Shown piece after piece: positions 1 to 8,006 of a DNA stretch of 64,000 nucleotides; position 1 is the stretch's first letter, and every line of letters begins with the position of its first letter. The stretch comes from Corynebacterium fournieri (lineage in GTDB: Bacteria; Actinomycetota; Actinomycetes; Mycobacteriales; Mycobacteriaceae): assembly GCF_030408775.1 (NCBI RefSeq), contig NZ_CP047210.1:310001-374000 (forward strand), given 5' to 3'. Both the position numbers and the translations under genes were made by a program. The notes below the pieces were generated by a model that saw only the letters and a program-made list of their open reading frames with translations, was not told where the DNA came from and did not search any database.

Positions 1-462
1 CAACCGCAGCCGCGCTACGAGGAGCGCTACGCCCAGCCCGCCTACGAGCAGCAGCAATACCAGCAGCCCTACCAGGACCCGTACTACGACAACGGGTATG
101 AGCCGGAGCCGGAGAAGGGCACGTCGGCAGGCGCGATTGCGCTCGGCGTGTTCGCGGCGCTGAGCTTCATCGCCGCGGTGGTGCTGGCCGTGCTGTGGCG
201 CGGCGCGGCGGCGGAGGCGAACAAGCCGCCGGTGACGGAGACCAGCACCATCGTGCAAACCACCACCGAGCGCGAGACGAAGACGGAGACCACCACCAAG
301 TTCCCGTCCATTTTCCGCGACCGGGACAACCCCACCGCCACGCTGGAGCCGACGGAACCGACGCCGGATCCGAACGAGATTGAGCGCGAGATCCGCGACG
401 GCGCCCGCGACATTCTGGACCAGCTGCGCGGCGGCGCGGACGAGTACCTACAGGAGCAGTAG
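1..462 (+). CDS. Pro/Gln/Tyr-rich single-pass membrane protein (5' end outside window)
   Basis: The reading frame is open from base 1 and stops at 460-462, so the start lies outside the window. The visible part begins with a Gln/Pro/Tyr-rich stretch (repeated QQ, YQ, PxY), then has one hydrophobic segment (about residues 43-66, TSAGAIALGVFAAL and following), then a Thr/Glu-rich tail. An internal ATG at 148 would give a 104-residue protein, but it lies inside the hydrophobic segment and the frame continues upstream, so the longer reading is preferred. It abuts menD with no gap. Corynebacteria carry an uncharacterised membrane protein at this place before menD. I assign no function. Confidence 0.7.
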   Translation, partial: QPQPRYEERYAQPAYEQQQYQQPYQDPYYDNGYEPEPEKGTSAGAIALGVFAALSFIAAVVLAVLWRGAAAEANKPPVTETSTIVQTTTERETKTETTTKFPSIFRDRDNPTATLEPTEPTPDPNEIEREIRDGARDILDQLRGGADEYLQEQ

Positions 463-2079
463 ATGGCAGCTATGGAGATTGCGGCGGCGGTGGCGGAGCT
501 CGTCGCCAAGCATTGCACCGATGTGGTCATGAGCCCGGGCTCGCGCAACTCGCCGCTGGCATACGCGCTGCTCGCGCGCCGCGACGTGCGGGTGCACATG
601 CGTATCGACGAGCGCTCCGCCGCCTTCACCGCCCTCGGTTTGGCGCGCGTGCAGCGCCGCCACGTCGGCGTGGTGATGACCTCCGGCACCGCCGTGGCGA
701 ATGCGTACCCGGCGGTGATCGAGGCGCACATGTCCCACACCCCGCTCGCGGTGATCAGCGCGGACCGCCCGGAGCGCCTCGTCGGCACCGGGGCGAGCCA
801 AACCATCTGGCAGCAGGGCATCTTCGGCCGCTACGCCGAAACGCAGCAGGTGCAATCGCTTGACGACGTCCACGCGGCCTCCTTTACCGCCACCCAGGTC
901 CACATCAACGTGGCCCTGGACACCCCGCTCGTGCCGGAGCAGCTGCCGGAGCCGGTGGGGCAGCCGCGCCGGGTTGGGCCGGGAGCGCTCGAAGGGTCGC
1001 GCGACTGGGTCGACCACGGCGCCGTCGACGTGGACCTGACCCGAAACACCCTGGTCATCGCCGGCGACGAAGCCTGGGAGGTGCCGGGACTGGAGCACGT
1101 GCCCACCATCGCTGAGCCGACCGCGCCCACGCCGTTCCACCAGGTGCACCCGCTGGCCGCGCGCTTTTTCGCCCAGTCCGAGGTGGCCATCTCCCACGAC
1201 GGGGGCGACTTCGCTGCCGACACCAAGCCGGAGCAGGTCATCGTGGTGGGCCACCCGACGCTGCACCGCGACGTGATGGCGTTGTTGGCGGACCCGGACA
1301 TCGAGGTCGTCGGCATCTCGCGCACCGAGACGTTCACCGGGCAGCCGGATAAGCGCGGCTCGCGGGTCAACGCCACCGGCCAGCCCACGGACACGTGGCT
1401 GAAGATCTGCGAGGCCGCCGGCGATGTCGGCGCCGAAACCGTGCGCCAAGCGCTCACCGAAGACGAGTTCGGGTTCACCGGCCTGCACGTCGCCGCCGCG
1501 GTGTGCGACACCCTAGGCGTGGGCGACACGCTGGTGCTCGGCTCGTCCAACCCGGTGCGCGACGCGTCGTTCGTGGGCATGCCCTTCGACGGGGTGGACA
1601 CCTATTCCGCCCGGGGTGCCGCGGGCATCGACGGCACCGTCTCCCAGGCCGTCGGCGTGGCCCTTGCCACCCAGGCGCTGCGCCCGGACGAGATCCGCGC
1701 CCCGCGCACCGTCGCGCTCATGGGGGATTTGACCTTCCTCCACGACGCCAACGGCCTGCTCATCGGGCCCGACGAGCCGCGCCCGGGCAACCTCACCATC
1801 GTGGTGGCCAACGACGACGGCGGAGGCATCTTCGAGGCCCTCGAACCGGGCGCGGACAATCTCCGCGGCGCGTTCGAGCGGGTCTTCGGCACGCCGCACG
1901 GCGTGGACGTCGAGAAGCTTGCGGAAGCGTACGGGGCCGACTACCGGCGCGCCGACACCCTCGCCGAGCTCAACGAGGTGCTGCTGGAGCTCGAAGCGCA
2001 GCCGAGCCCGATCACCGTCGTGGAGGCCGCCACCACACGCACCACCCGCCGAGCGTTGGCGGCGCGCCTGAACCGATGA
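463..2079 (+). CDS. menD: MenD, SEPHCHC synthase (menaquinone pathway)
   Basis: Thiamine-diphosphate enzyme that joins 2-oxoglutarate to isochorismate to make 2-succinyl-5-enolpyruvyl-6-hydroxy-3-cyclohexene-1-carboxylate, the first committed menaquinone step. The 538-residue protein has the MenD N-terminal motif SPGSRNSP (residues 24-31), the ThDP-activating Glu of DERSAAF (E50), and the C-terminal cofactor region MGDLTFLHD (about 420-428) followed by [11 protein letters not shown]. Length is normal for actinobacterial MenD. The ATG directly follows the upstream stop, and its own stop overlaps the next start (ATGA), so it is probably translationally coupled on both sides. menG/ubiE, menJ and a polyprenyl synthase of the same pathway lie within 8 kb. 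Confidence 0.96.
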   Translation: MAAMEIAAAVAELVAKHCTDVVMSPGSRNSPLAYALLARRDVRVHMRIDERSAAFTALGLARVQRRHVGVVMTSGTAVANAYPAVIEAHMSHTPLAVISADRPERLVGTGASQTIWQQGIFGRYAETQQVQSLDDVHAASFTATQVHINVALDTPLVPEQLPEPVGQPRRVGPGALEGSRDWVDHGAVDVDLTRNTLVIAGDEAWEVPGLEHVPTIAEPTAPTPFHQVHPLAARFFAQSEVAISHDGGDFAADTKPEQVIVVGHPTLHRDVMALLADPDIEVVGISRTETFTGQPDKRGSRVNATGQPTDTWLKICEAAGDVGAETVRQALTEDEFGFTGLHVAAAVCDTLGVGDTLVLGSSNPVRDASFVGMPFDGVDTYSARGAAGIDGTVSQAVGVALATQALRPDEIRAPRTVALMGDLTFLHDANGLLIGPDEPRPGNLTIVVANDDGGGIFEALEPGADNLRGAFERVFGTPHGVDVEKLAEAYGADYRRADTLAELNEVLLELEAQPSPITVVEAATTRTTRRALAARLNR

Positions 2080-2486
2080 GGTGGCGCCGCCGCGCGCACC
2101 AGGTGGTGCTCGCGCTCTACGCCTTTGCCACCCTCGGCAGCGTGGCCATGGTCGCAGGTCCCGCGCTCAACGACGCCCGCATCCAGGCCAACCCCGGCCG
2201 CGGCACCGCGATAGTCACCGAAGCCGGGCGCATGCGCACCTTTGTGGAGTACCAGACCGAAGACGGCCAGCTGGTCTCCCCGCCGCGCGGGCTGCTGTAC
2301 CCGACCGGGCTAGGGGAGGGGCAGCAGGTGTGGGTGACCTACGACAAAACCGACCCTGACCTGGTCAAGGTGGAAGGCCGCGGCTGGGCGCTGGCGCTTC
2401 TGCCCGCCCTGTCGATGTGGGCGGTGGCCACACTCGTCGCCGCCGCGGCGTGGTTCGCTGCCGGACGGTGGGTGCCGGAGGGGTAA
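2076..2486 (+). CDS. DUF3592-type small membrane protein
   Basis: Protein of 136 residues with a hydrophobic N-terminal segment (about 8-28), a small soluble domain containing [21 protein letters not shown], and a second hydrophobic segment near the C-terminus ([20 protein letters not shown]). The two-helix layout and the soluble middle part match DUF3592 proteins. The start ATG overlaps the menD stop by four bases. The gene holds the position of the conserved transmembrane gene between menD and mgtA in mycobacteria (Rv0556) and corynebacteria. Function unknown; the position alone suggests an envelope or quinone-related role. Confidence 0.75.
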   Translation: MRWRRRAHQVVLALYAFATLGSVAMVAGPALNDARIQANPGRGTAIVTEAGRMRTFVEYQTEDGQLVSPPRGLLYPTGLGEGQQVWVTYDKTDPDLVKVEGRGWALALLPALSMWAVATLVAAAAWFAAGRWVPEG

Positions 2487-2550
2487 AAATTCATGTTTGG
2501 TTCAACCAAAATTGGCGGCAAATTTGGATTGCAGTGGGAGAGTGCCTGAT

Positions 2551-3774
2551 ATGCGAGTGGGAATCGTGGCGGAGTCTTTCCTCCCCAACGTCAACGGAGT
2601 GACCAATTCGGTGCTGCGCGTGCTCGAGCACCTCAAGCGCGAAGGCCACGAGGCGATGGTCGTCGCACCCGGCGCGCGCGACTTCCAGGACGAGATCCCC
2701 GACTACTTGGGCTTCGAGATCGTCCGCGTGCCCACCGTCATGGTCCCCCTGGTGGATTCGCTGCCGATCGGCGTGCCCACCTCCACCGTCGCGGCGGCGC
2801 TGTCCGGGTTCAAGCCGGACATCATCCACCTGGCTAGCCCGTTCGTCCTCGGCGGGGCCGGCGTGTTCGCGGCGCGCCAGCTCGGTGTGCCGGCGGTGGC
2901 GCTGTACCAGACGGACGTCGCCGGCTTCGCCACCAAGTACCACCTGCCCATGGTGGCGAACTTGGCGTGGGATTGGACGCGCACGATCCACAACATGAGC
3001 GAGATGACGCTGGCGCCGTCGTCGAGCTATATCCGCATGCTCGAGTCCCACGGCATCAACAACGTGCGCCACTGGGGCCGCGGCGTGGACACCGAGCTGT
3101 TCAATCCGGCAAAGCGCTCCGACGTGCTGCGCCGCATGTGGGATCCCACGGGCGAGAAGAAGATCGTCGGCTTCGTGGGCAGGTTGGCCGCGGAGAAGTC
3201 GGTGCACCGCCTTGCCCCGCTTGTCGACGACCCTGCGGTCCAACTCGTCATCGTCGGCGACGGCCCGGAGCGGGATTGCCTTGCCGAGACCCTGCCTTCC
3301 GCCGTGTTCACCGGCGCGCTGTCCGGCGAGGAGCTCGCCCGCGCCTACGCGTCGCTGGACCTGTTCGTGCACACCGGCGAGTTTGAGACGTTCTGCCAGG
3401 CCATCCAGGAGGCGCAGGCCTCGGGCGTGCCGACGATCGGCCCGCGCGCCGGCGGCCCCATCGACCTGATTAAGCACGGCGACAACGGCCTGCTGCTTGA
3501 GGTGGACACCTTCGAAGACGAGCTGCCGGACGCCGCGCGCTGGATCCTCGACGACGCCCGCCACGCCACCCTGCAGGCCGCCGCCCGCGAGTCCGTGGCC
3601 GACAAGACCTGGGCCGCACTCGGCGACCAGCTGCTGGGTTACTACACCGAGGTGCTGGACTCCTACGAGCGCAAGGTGGTCAGCCTGTTCGGCCGCGACG
3701 TGGCCCTGCCGCGCTGGGCACCGGCACGCCTAGGCCAATCCCGCAGGCAAGCGCGGCGCGGCGACACCGCGTAG
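2551..3774 (+). CDS. mgtA: GT4-family mannosyltransferase MgtA
   Basis: Glycosyltransferase family 4 protein of 407 residues with two Rossmann-like halves. The N-terminus MRVGIVAESFLPNVNGVTNS is typical of GDP-mannose-dependent enzymes. The nucleotide-binding half has GFVGRLAAEKSVHRL and the E-x7-E motif ETFCQAIQE followed by SGVPTIGPRAGG. By synteny with mycobacterial Rv0557 and its corynebacterial counterpart it should add mannose to glucuronosyl-diacylglycerol at the cytoplasmic membrane, feeding lipomannan-like glycolipids. I chose ATG 2551 because GGGAG (2536-2540) sits ten bases upstream; a longer frame from 2497 would place this Shine-Dalgarno inside the coding region. The acceptor is inferred from family and position. 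Confidence 0.85.
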   Translation: MRVGIVAESFLPNVNGVTNSVLRVLEHLKREGHEAMVVAPGARDFQDEIPDYLGFEIVRVPTVMVPLVDSLPIGVPTSTVAAALSGFKPDIIHLASPFVLGGAGVFAARQLGVPAVALYQTDVAGFATKYHLPMVANLAWDWTRTIHNMSEMTLAPSSSYIRMLESHGINNVRHWGRGVDTELFNPAKRSDVLRRMWDPTGEKKIVGFVGRLAAEKSVHRLAPLVDDPAVQLVIVGDGPERDCLAETLPSAVFTGALSGEELARAYASLDLFVHTGEFETFCQAIQEAQASGVPTIGPRAGGPIDLIKHGDNGLLLEVDTFEDELPDAARWILDDARHATLQAAARESVADKTWAALGDQLLGYYTEVLDSYERKVVSLFGRDVALPRWAPARLGQSRRQARRGDTA

Positions 3775-3793
3775 GCGCATGCGCGCCGCCAAG

Positions 3794-3799
3794 TAGAGT
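3794..3799 (+). promoter_or_regulatory. -10 box of leaderless mntR promoter
   Basis: TAGAGT ends seven bases before the ATG at 3807. No Shine-Dalgarno is visible in this short gap, so transcription probably begins at or next to the start codon. An in-frame GTG at 3798 falls inside the -10 box and is therefore unlikely to be used. Confidence 0.55.
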
Positions 3800-3806
3800 G
3801 GCGAGC

Positions 3807-4484
3807 ATGTCCGTCGGCGACCTGTCCACCAGTACCCAGAACTACCTCAAAGGCATCTGGGCGCTTTCGGAGTGGTCAGATACGCCGGTGACACCGTCGT
3901 CAGTGGCCAAGCACCTTGGACTGCGCAAATCCACCGTCTCCGACGGGGTGCGCAAGCTCGGCGAGCAGGGCCTGGTGGAACATAAGCCCTACGGCGCCGT
4001 CGAGCTGACCGACACAGGCCGCACGTACGCGGTGGCGATGATCCGCCGCCACCGCCTGATTGAAACGTTTTTGGTGGAGGCGTTGGGCTACACCTGGGAC
4101 CAGGTGCACGACGAGGCCGAAAACCTCGAACACTCGGTGAGCGACTTTATGGTCGACCGCATCGACGCGTTTTTGGACTACCCCAGCCGCGACCCCCACG
4201 GTGACCCCATCCCCTCAGCCAGCGGGCGTGTTGATGCCCCCGAGGCCGTCCCACTGACCGGCGTGCAGCCGGGGCAGAAGGCCACGATTGAACGCATTGC
4301 CGACGACGACCCGAAACTGCTGCAATTCTTCGACAGTCACGGGCTCGTCGTCGGCGCAACCCTCGAGGTGGGAGAGGGTGCCCCTTACTCCGGCGCGGTC
4401 GCGGTCCGGCTTGCCGGCGCGGCGGAGGCGGTGCCGCTCGGCGAGGAAGCCACGGATTCCGTCTTCGTGCGCGTGGATGCGTAA
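3807..4484 (+). CDS. mntR: MntR/DtxR-family metal-dependent repressor
   Basis: DtxR-superfamily regulator of 225 residues. It has an N-terminal winged helix (SSVAKHLGLRKSTVSDGVRKL), a metal-binding/dimerisation domain (ETFLVEALGY, then VHDEAENLEHSVSDFMVDRI, where E, H and D supply the usual ligands) and a C-terminal FeoA-like SH3 domain (TGVQPGQKATIERIADDDPK). It lies tail-to-tail with a metal ABC transporter that ends with an H-H-E-D binding protein, so Mn2+-dependent repression of that operon is the best guess. An IdeR/DtxR-like iron role is the alternative. The last 100 bases overlap the permease gene on the other strand. Confidence 0.82.
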   Translation: MSVGDLSTSTQNYLKGIWALSEWSDTPVTPSSVAKHLGLRKSTVSDGVRKLGEQGLVEHKPYGAVELTDTGRTYAVAMIRRHRLIETFLVEALGYTWDQVHDEAENLEHSVSDFMVDRIDAFLDYPSRDPHGDPIPSASGRVDAPEAVPLTGVQPGQKATIERIADDDPKLLQFFDSHGLVVGATLEVGEGAPYSGAVAVRLAGAAEAVPLGEEATDSVFVRVDA

Positions 4485-5308
4485 CGACGACCCCGCAGCA
4501 CCCCATGCGGGCCGAACAGGTACACCACACCAAACACCACACCTTGGGCGAGCACGATCATGCCGCCAGAGGCCGTGTCCAGGTAGTAGGAGCAGTACAG
4601 GCCCACAATCGCACACGCCGCCGACATGGTCGGGGCGATGATCAGCATCGTGCCGAATTTGTTGGTGAGCAGGTAGGCGGTCGCACCCGGGATGATCAGC
4701 ATCGCCACCACCAGGATCACGCCAACGGCCTGGAGTGCCACCACTGACGTCAGCGCCAGCAGTGCCAGCAGGGCCGCACCGAGCAGGCGCGGATTCAACC
4801 CAATCGCGTGTGCATGGGTGGGATCGAACGCGTAGAGGGTGAAGTCGCGCCGCTTGAGCACCAGCACGCTCAACACGATCGCTCCCAGGATGGCCACCTG
4901 CAGCAGGTCCCCACGGGACACACCAAGCAGATTGCCGAAGATGATGTGGTTCAGATCCGTGTGCGAAGGGGTTACCGAAATGAGCACGAGCCCCAGCGCG
5001 AACATGGTGGTGAACACAATGCCAATGGCCGCATCCTCCTTCACCCGGGACGTATCGCGCACCAGCCCGATCAGTGCCACCGCAAGGAACCCGAACACCA
5101 CCGCGCCGACGGCAAACGGCACGCCCAGAATGTAGGCCAGCACCACGCCGGGCAGGACAGCGTGGCTTACCGCATCGCCCATCAGCGACCAGCCAACCAA
5201 CACCAGCCAGCACGACAACAGCGCGCAGACAATCGACGCCACCAGCGAGGTCGCAAGCGCACGCATCATGAACTCGTACCCAAACGGCTCCGTAAGCAGC
5301 GCAATCAT
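4385..5308 (-). CDS. mntC: Manganese/zinc ABC transporter permease
   Basis: Permease of the ABC-3 family (FecCD-like metal subfamily), 307 residues with about eight to nine hydrophobic segments. The family signature GDAVSHAVLPGVVLAYILG is near residues 44-62 and RVKEDAAIGIVFT is at about 89. It moves the metal delivered by MntA across the membrane, powered by the adjacent ATPase. The start overlaps the ATPase stop by four bases. The protein carries about 30 extra hydrophilic residues (Arg/Ser/Thr/Ala-rich) at the C-terminus, encoded entirely opposite the 3' end of mntR, suggesting the original stop was lost. Only one permease is present; some related loci have two (MntC and MntD), so the letter is by convention. 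Confidence 0.85.
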   Translation of the reverse strand: MIALLTEPFGYEFMMRALATSLVASIVCALLSCWLVLVGWSLMGDAVSHAVLPGVVLAYILGVPFAVGAVVFGFLAVALIGLVRDTSRVKEDAAIGIVFTTMFALGLVLISVTPSHTDLNHIIFGNLLGVSRGDLLQVAILGAIVLSVLVLKRRDFTLYAFDPTHAHAIGLNPRLLGAALLALLALTSVVALQAVGVILVVAMLIIPGATAYLLTNKFGTMLIIAPTMSAACAIVGLYCSYYLDTASGGMIVLAQGVVFGVVYLFGPHGVLRGRRYASTRTKTESVASSPSGTASAAPASRTATAPE

Positions 5309-6030
5309 GCTGACACCCCCATACCGAAGCCCTGTACCAAATTGTCCGGCTCTAACACCACTTCAGTCGGGGCGTGCATCAACACCCGGCGGTTCAACAG
5401 CACTGTCTCCGGCGCGAGCTGGGGCAAGGCAACCAGGTCGTGCGTCACCACAAAAATAGTGGTGCCTTCTGCCGCGAGGTCACGCAGCAGCTCAGTGATG
5501 GTGGCCTCGGAATGTTTGTCCACGCCGGCGAAGGGTTCGTCGAGAAGCATGATGCTCGCACCCTGAGCGATACCGCGGGCGATGAAGGCACGCTTCTTCT
5601 GGCCACCCGAAAGCTGACCGATCTGGCGGTCTGCGAACGACTCAAGGTGGGTGCGCTCAAGCGCGCGATCCACAGCCGCAATGTCCTCCGCACGCGCGTG
5701 GCGGGTAAAGCCCATGTGGCCGTAGCGGCCCATCATGACCACATCACGCACTGTGACCGGGAACTGCCAGTCCACGTCCTCGCTCTGCGGGACGTAGCCC
5801 AGCACCTGCGTCTTGCGGGCGCGCATGGGGTCGATGCCGTTGATACGAACCGTGCCGCGATCCGGCTTGACCAACCCCATGATCGCCTTGAGTAGCGTGG
5901 ATTTGCCCGCGCCGTTCATCCCGATCAGCCCACAGATACGGCCTGGTTGGACGCTCAAAGTTGCGCCGTCGAGCGCGACGACGTCGCCGTAGCGCACCGC
6001 AACATCGTCAACCGCGATTGCGGGGATCAC
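5305..6030 (-). CDS. mntB: Manganese/zinc ABC transporter ATP-binding protein
   Basis: ABC ATPase of 241 residues. Walker A is GMNGAGKST (about residues 38-46), the Q-loop is in YVPQSEDVDWQFP, the signature is LSGGQKKRAFIARG, Walker B is IMLLDEPFAGVD and the switch His is in VVTHDL. The W-Q/D-F-P sequence after the Q-loop is typical of ATPases of Mn/Zn importers. It energises import with the permease downstream and the lipoprotein MntA upstream; start and stop overlap both neighbours by four bases, so the three genes form one operon. Confidence 0.92.
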   Translation of the reverse strand: MIPAIAVDDVAVRYGDVVALDGATLSVQPGRICGLIGMNGAGKSTLLKAIMGLVKPDRGTVRINGIDPMRARKTQVLGYVPQSEDVDWQFPVTVRDVVMMGRYGHMGFTRHARAEDIAAVDRALERTHLESFADRQIGQLSGGQKKRAFIARGIAQGASIMLLDEPFAGVDKHSEATITELLRDLAAEGTTIFVVTHDLVALPQLAPETVLLNRRVLMHAPTEVVLEPDNLVQGFGMGVSA

Positions 6031-6950
6031 TGCTTGCCCCCGTTCAAACCGTCGATGATCACCTTCGTGTCGTGGCGAATCAGATCCAGGTAGGTCGGCA
6101 CCGGACCGTTTTCCTCAGAAAGCGAATCGACGTAGAGGGTGCCGCCGTACTCCGCGCCGGTGGCCTTCACGACCTGCATCATCGGCGCGTTAGAGACCGT
6201 GGATTCACAGAACACAGACGGGACGTTGTTTTCCTTCACAAACTCGATCGCGCCGGCGATCTGCTGCGGGGTGGCTTCCTGCTCAGCGTTGACCGGCCAG
6301 ATGTAGCGCTCGGTCAACTTCGCGTCGCGAGCCAGATAGGAGAACGCACCTTCGCAGGTGACCAAGGCGCGCTGCTTGTCGGGGACAGCGGCGAGCTTGG
6401 TTTCCAGCTCGTCTTGCACAGCCTGCAGTTCCTGCTTGTATGTTTCGCCGTTGGCCTTGAAATCATCGGCGTGCTCCGGGTCGAGTTCGCTGAACGCGTC
6501 GACGATGTTGTCCACGTACTTCTGCACGTTCACCGGACTCATCCAGGCGTGCGGGTTGGGCTTGCCGGCGTAGGCGTCCTCCGCGATGTCGATCGGGTCG
6601 ACACCTTCGCTGACCACGGCGTGGGGCACGTCCAGGTCGGCGACGAACTGGGAGAACCAGTTTTCCAGGTTCATGCCGTTGTCCAGGATCAGGTCGGCGT
6701 CGGAGGCGCGCGAGATGTCGCCCGGGGTGGGCTCGTAGCCGTGGATTTCCGCGCCGGGTTTGGTGATGGACTCCACCCGCAGGTGGTCGCCGGCGACGTT
6801 CGAAGCGATGTCCTGGATCACCGTGAACGTGGTGAGTACCACGGGGGTGTCTTTGCCGCCTGCGGCGTCGGCGCTGTCCTGCGAACAGCCTGCGAGGCCG
6901 GCAGTTAGCGCAGCCGTGGCGGCGAGCGCGAGCACCTTGGATTTCAGCAT
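6027..6950 (-). CDS. mntA: Manganese-type ABC transporter substrate-binding lipoprotein
   Basis: Cluster A-1 metal-binding lipoprotein of 307 residues. It has a signal peptide with lipobox LAGC (Cys22). The four metal ligands are visible: H70 in EIHGYEP, H134 in PNPHAWMSP, E200 in VTCEGAFSYLA and D275 in YVDSLSEE. This H-H-E-D set is that of PsaA/MntC-type manganese proteins, while zinc proteins usually have His at the third place. The start ATG has AAAGGACC just upstream. It is the second gene of the operon whose promoter carries the palindrome at 7238-7257. Metal choice is inferred from the ligand set. Confidence 0.88.
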   Translation of the reverse strand: MLKSKVLALAATAALTAGLAGCSQDSADAAGGKDTPVVLTTFTVIQDIASNVAGDHLRVESITKPGAEIHGYEPTPGDISRASDADLILDNGMNLENWFSQFVADLDVPHAVVSEGVDPIDIAEDAYAGKPNPHAWMSPVNVQKYVDNIVDAFSELDPEHADDFKANGETYKQELQAVQDELETKLAAVPDKQRALVTCEGAFSYLARDAKLTERYIWPVNAEQEATPQQIAGAIEFVKENNVPSVFCESTVSNAPMMQVVKATGAEYGGTLYVDSLSEENGPVPTYLDLIRHDTKVIIDGLNGGKQ

Positions 6951-6986
6951 GTTGGTCCTTTTCTTTCTGTGTACTTTTCCGTGCGG

Positions 6987-7223
6987 TTAGAGAAGCGGCG
7001 GCGGGCCGACGCGGTGGGACGTGGCAATGAATCGGTCGAGCTTTTCCGGGGATTCGTCGTGCAGGTAGACGGCGAGCAGCCGCATCAGGTTGAGCGTGAC
7101 GTCTTCCGGGTTGGCGCTGGAGCGCACGAGCCGCGCGGACGCGAGGTAGTCGCCTTCGCGGGCGGTCTCGAACAATGCGATGGCTTCGAGCCATGCGCCC
7201 ATGTTGGAGTCATCAAGTCCCAT
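6987..7223 (-). CDS. Small helical protein leading the mnt operon
   Basis: Protein of 78 residues, beginning MGLDDSNMGAWLEAIALFET, with no signal peptide, membrane segment or recognised domain; it looks mostly helical (ARLVRSSANPEDVTLNLMRL). It is the first gene behind the mnt promoter and ends 36 bases before mntA. The ATG lies eight bases after a TATTAT -10 box, so it is probably translated from a leaderless message. Co-transcription with mntA suggests a role in metal homeostasis, but nothing in the sequence shows one. Not recognised. Confidence 0.6.
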   Translation of the reverse strand: MGLDDSNMGAWLEAIALFETAREGDYLASARLVRSSANPEDVTLNLMRLLAVYLHDESPEKLDRFIATSHRVGPPPLL

Positions 7224-7231
7224 ACCGGCGA

Positions 7232-7261
7232 ATAATAAAGTTCGGCACGCCGAACTTGCAA
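7232..7261 (-). promoter_or_regulatory. Promoter of the mnt operon
   Basis: On the minus strand TTGCAA (7256-7261) and TATTAT (7232-7237) are separated by 18 bases. The -10 box ends eight bases before the first ATG of the operon at 7223. The spacer is filled by the 20-base palindrome described separately, so a bound repressor would block RNA polymerase. Confidence 0.65.
7238..7257. promoter_or_regulatory. Palindromic operator, probably for MntR
   Basis: AAGTTCGGC-AC-GCCGAACTT is a perfect 9-2-9 inverted repeat between the -35 and -10 boxes of the mnt promoter. Size and position fit a dimeric DtxR/MntR-type repressor. The site is also about 50 bases upstream of the menG -10 box, so an effect on that gene is possible. 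That MntR is the binder is inferred. Confidence 0.6.
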
Positions 7262-7302
7262 GTGTTGTGTTGTCGTACGGCCTCCGTTTGTGGGTGGCAA
7301 AG

Positions 7303-7308
7303 TAGACT
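7303..7308 (+). promoter_or_regulatory. -10 box of leaderless menG/ubiE promoter
   Basis: TAGACT ends eight bases before ATG 7317. No ribosome binding site fits in the gap, so the message is probably leaderless. No good -35 box is seen. Confidence 0.5.
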
Positions 7309-7316
7309 TGCGCACC

Positions 7317-8006
7317 ATGGCCAAGGCGGATCTGGAGAAAAAGCCCTTCGACGTCGCGGGGATGTTCGACGATGTCGGCGCGAAGTACGATACGACGAAC
7401 ACCGTGCTGTCGTTCGGCTTGGACAAGTACTGGCGACGTCGCACCCGCGAGCGCCTGGACTTAAAGCCCGGCGAGCTCGTGCTCGATCTGGCCGCCGGCA
7501 CCGCCGTGTCCACCGTGGAGCTGGGCAAGTCCGGCGCGTGGGTGGTGGCCTGCGACTTTTCCCAGGGCATGCTCGCCGCCGGCAAGGACCGCGACGTGCC
7601 CAAGGTCGTCGGCGACGCGATGCACCTGCCGTTCGCCGACGAGACCTTCGACGCGGTGACCATCTCCTACGGCCTGCGCAACGTCCACGACTTCGAGGCC
7701 GGCCTGCGCGAGATGGCGCGCGTGACCAAGCCGGGCGGGCGCCTCGCCGTCAACGAGTTCTCCACGCCCGTCGTGCCCGGCTTCCGTACGCTGTACAAGG
7801 AGTACCTGCCGCTGGCGGTGCCGGCGCTGGCGAAGCTATTTTCCTCCAACGCGGAGGCCTACGAATACCTCGCCGAATCCATCCGCGCCTGGCCGGGCCA
7901 AGAAGAGCTCGCCGCGGCAATTAACGCCAACGGTTGGACTGACGCCAGTTGGCAGAACCTCACCGGCGGTATTGTCGCGCTGCACAGCGCGGTCAAGCCT
8001 GCCTAG
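7317..8006 (+). CDS. menG: Demethylmenaquinone methyltransferase
   Basis: Class I SAM-dependent methyltransferase of the UbiE/MenG family, 229 residues, which methylates demethylmenaquinone in the last ring step. Seen are the N-terminal [21 protein letters not shown] motif I ([15 protein letters not shown], about residues 56-70), [16 protein letters not shown] and the family sequence [14 protein letters not shown] 7317 is chosen because it follows the TAGACT box at leaderless distance; the frame stays open to a GTG at 7290, which would lie upstream of the promoter. Its 3' end overlaps menJ by four bases, tail to tail. Confidence 0.9.
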   Translation: MAKADLEKKPFDVAGMFDDVGAKYDTTNTVLSFGLDKYWRRRTRERLDLKPGELVLDLAAGTAVSTVELGKSGAWVVACDFSQGMLAAGKDRDVPKVVGDAMHLPFADETFDAVTISYGLRNVHDFEAGLREMARVTKPGGRLAVNEFSTPVVPGFRTLYKEYLPLAVPALAKLFSSNAEAYEYLAESIRAWPGQEELAAAINANGWTDASWQNLTGGIVALHSAVKPA

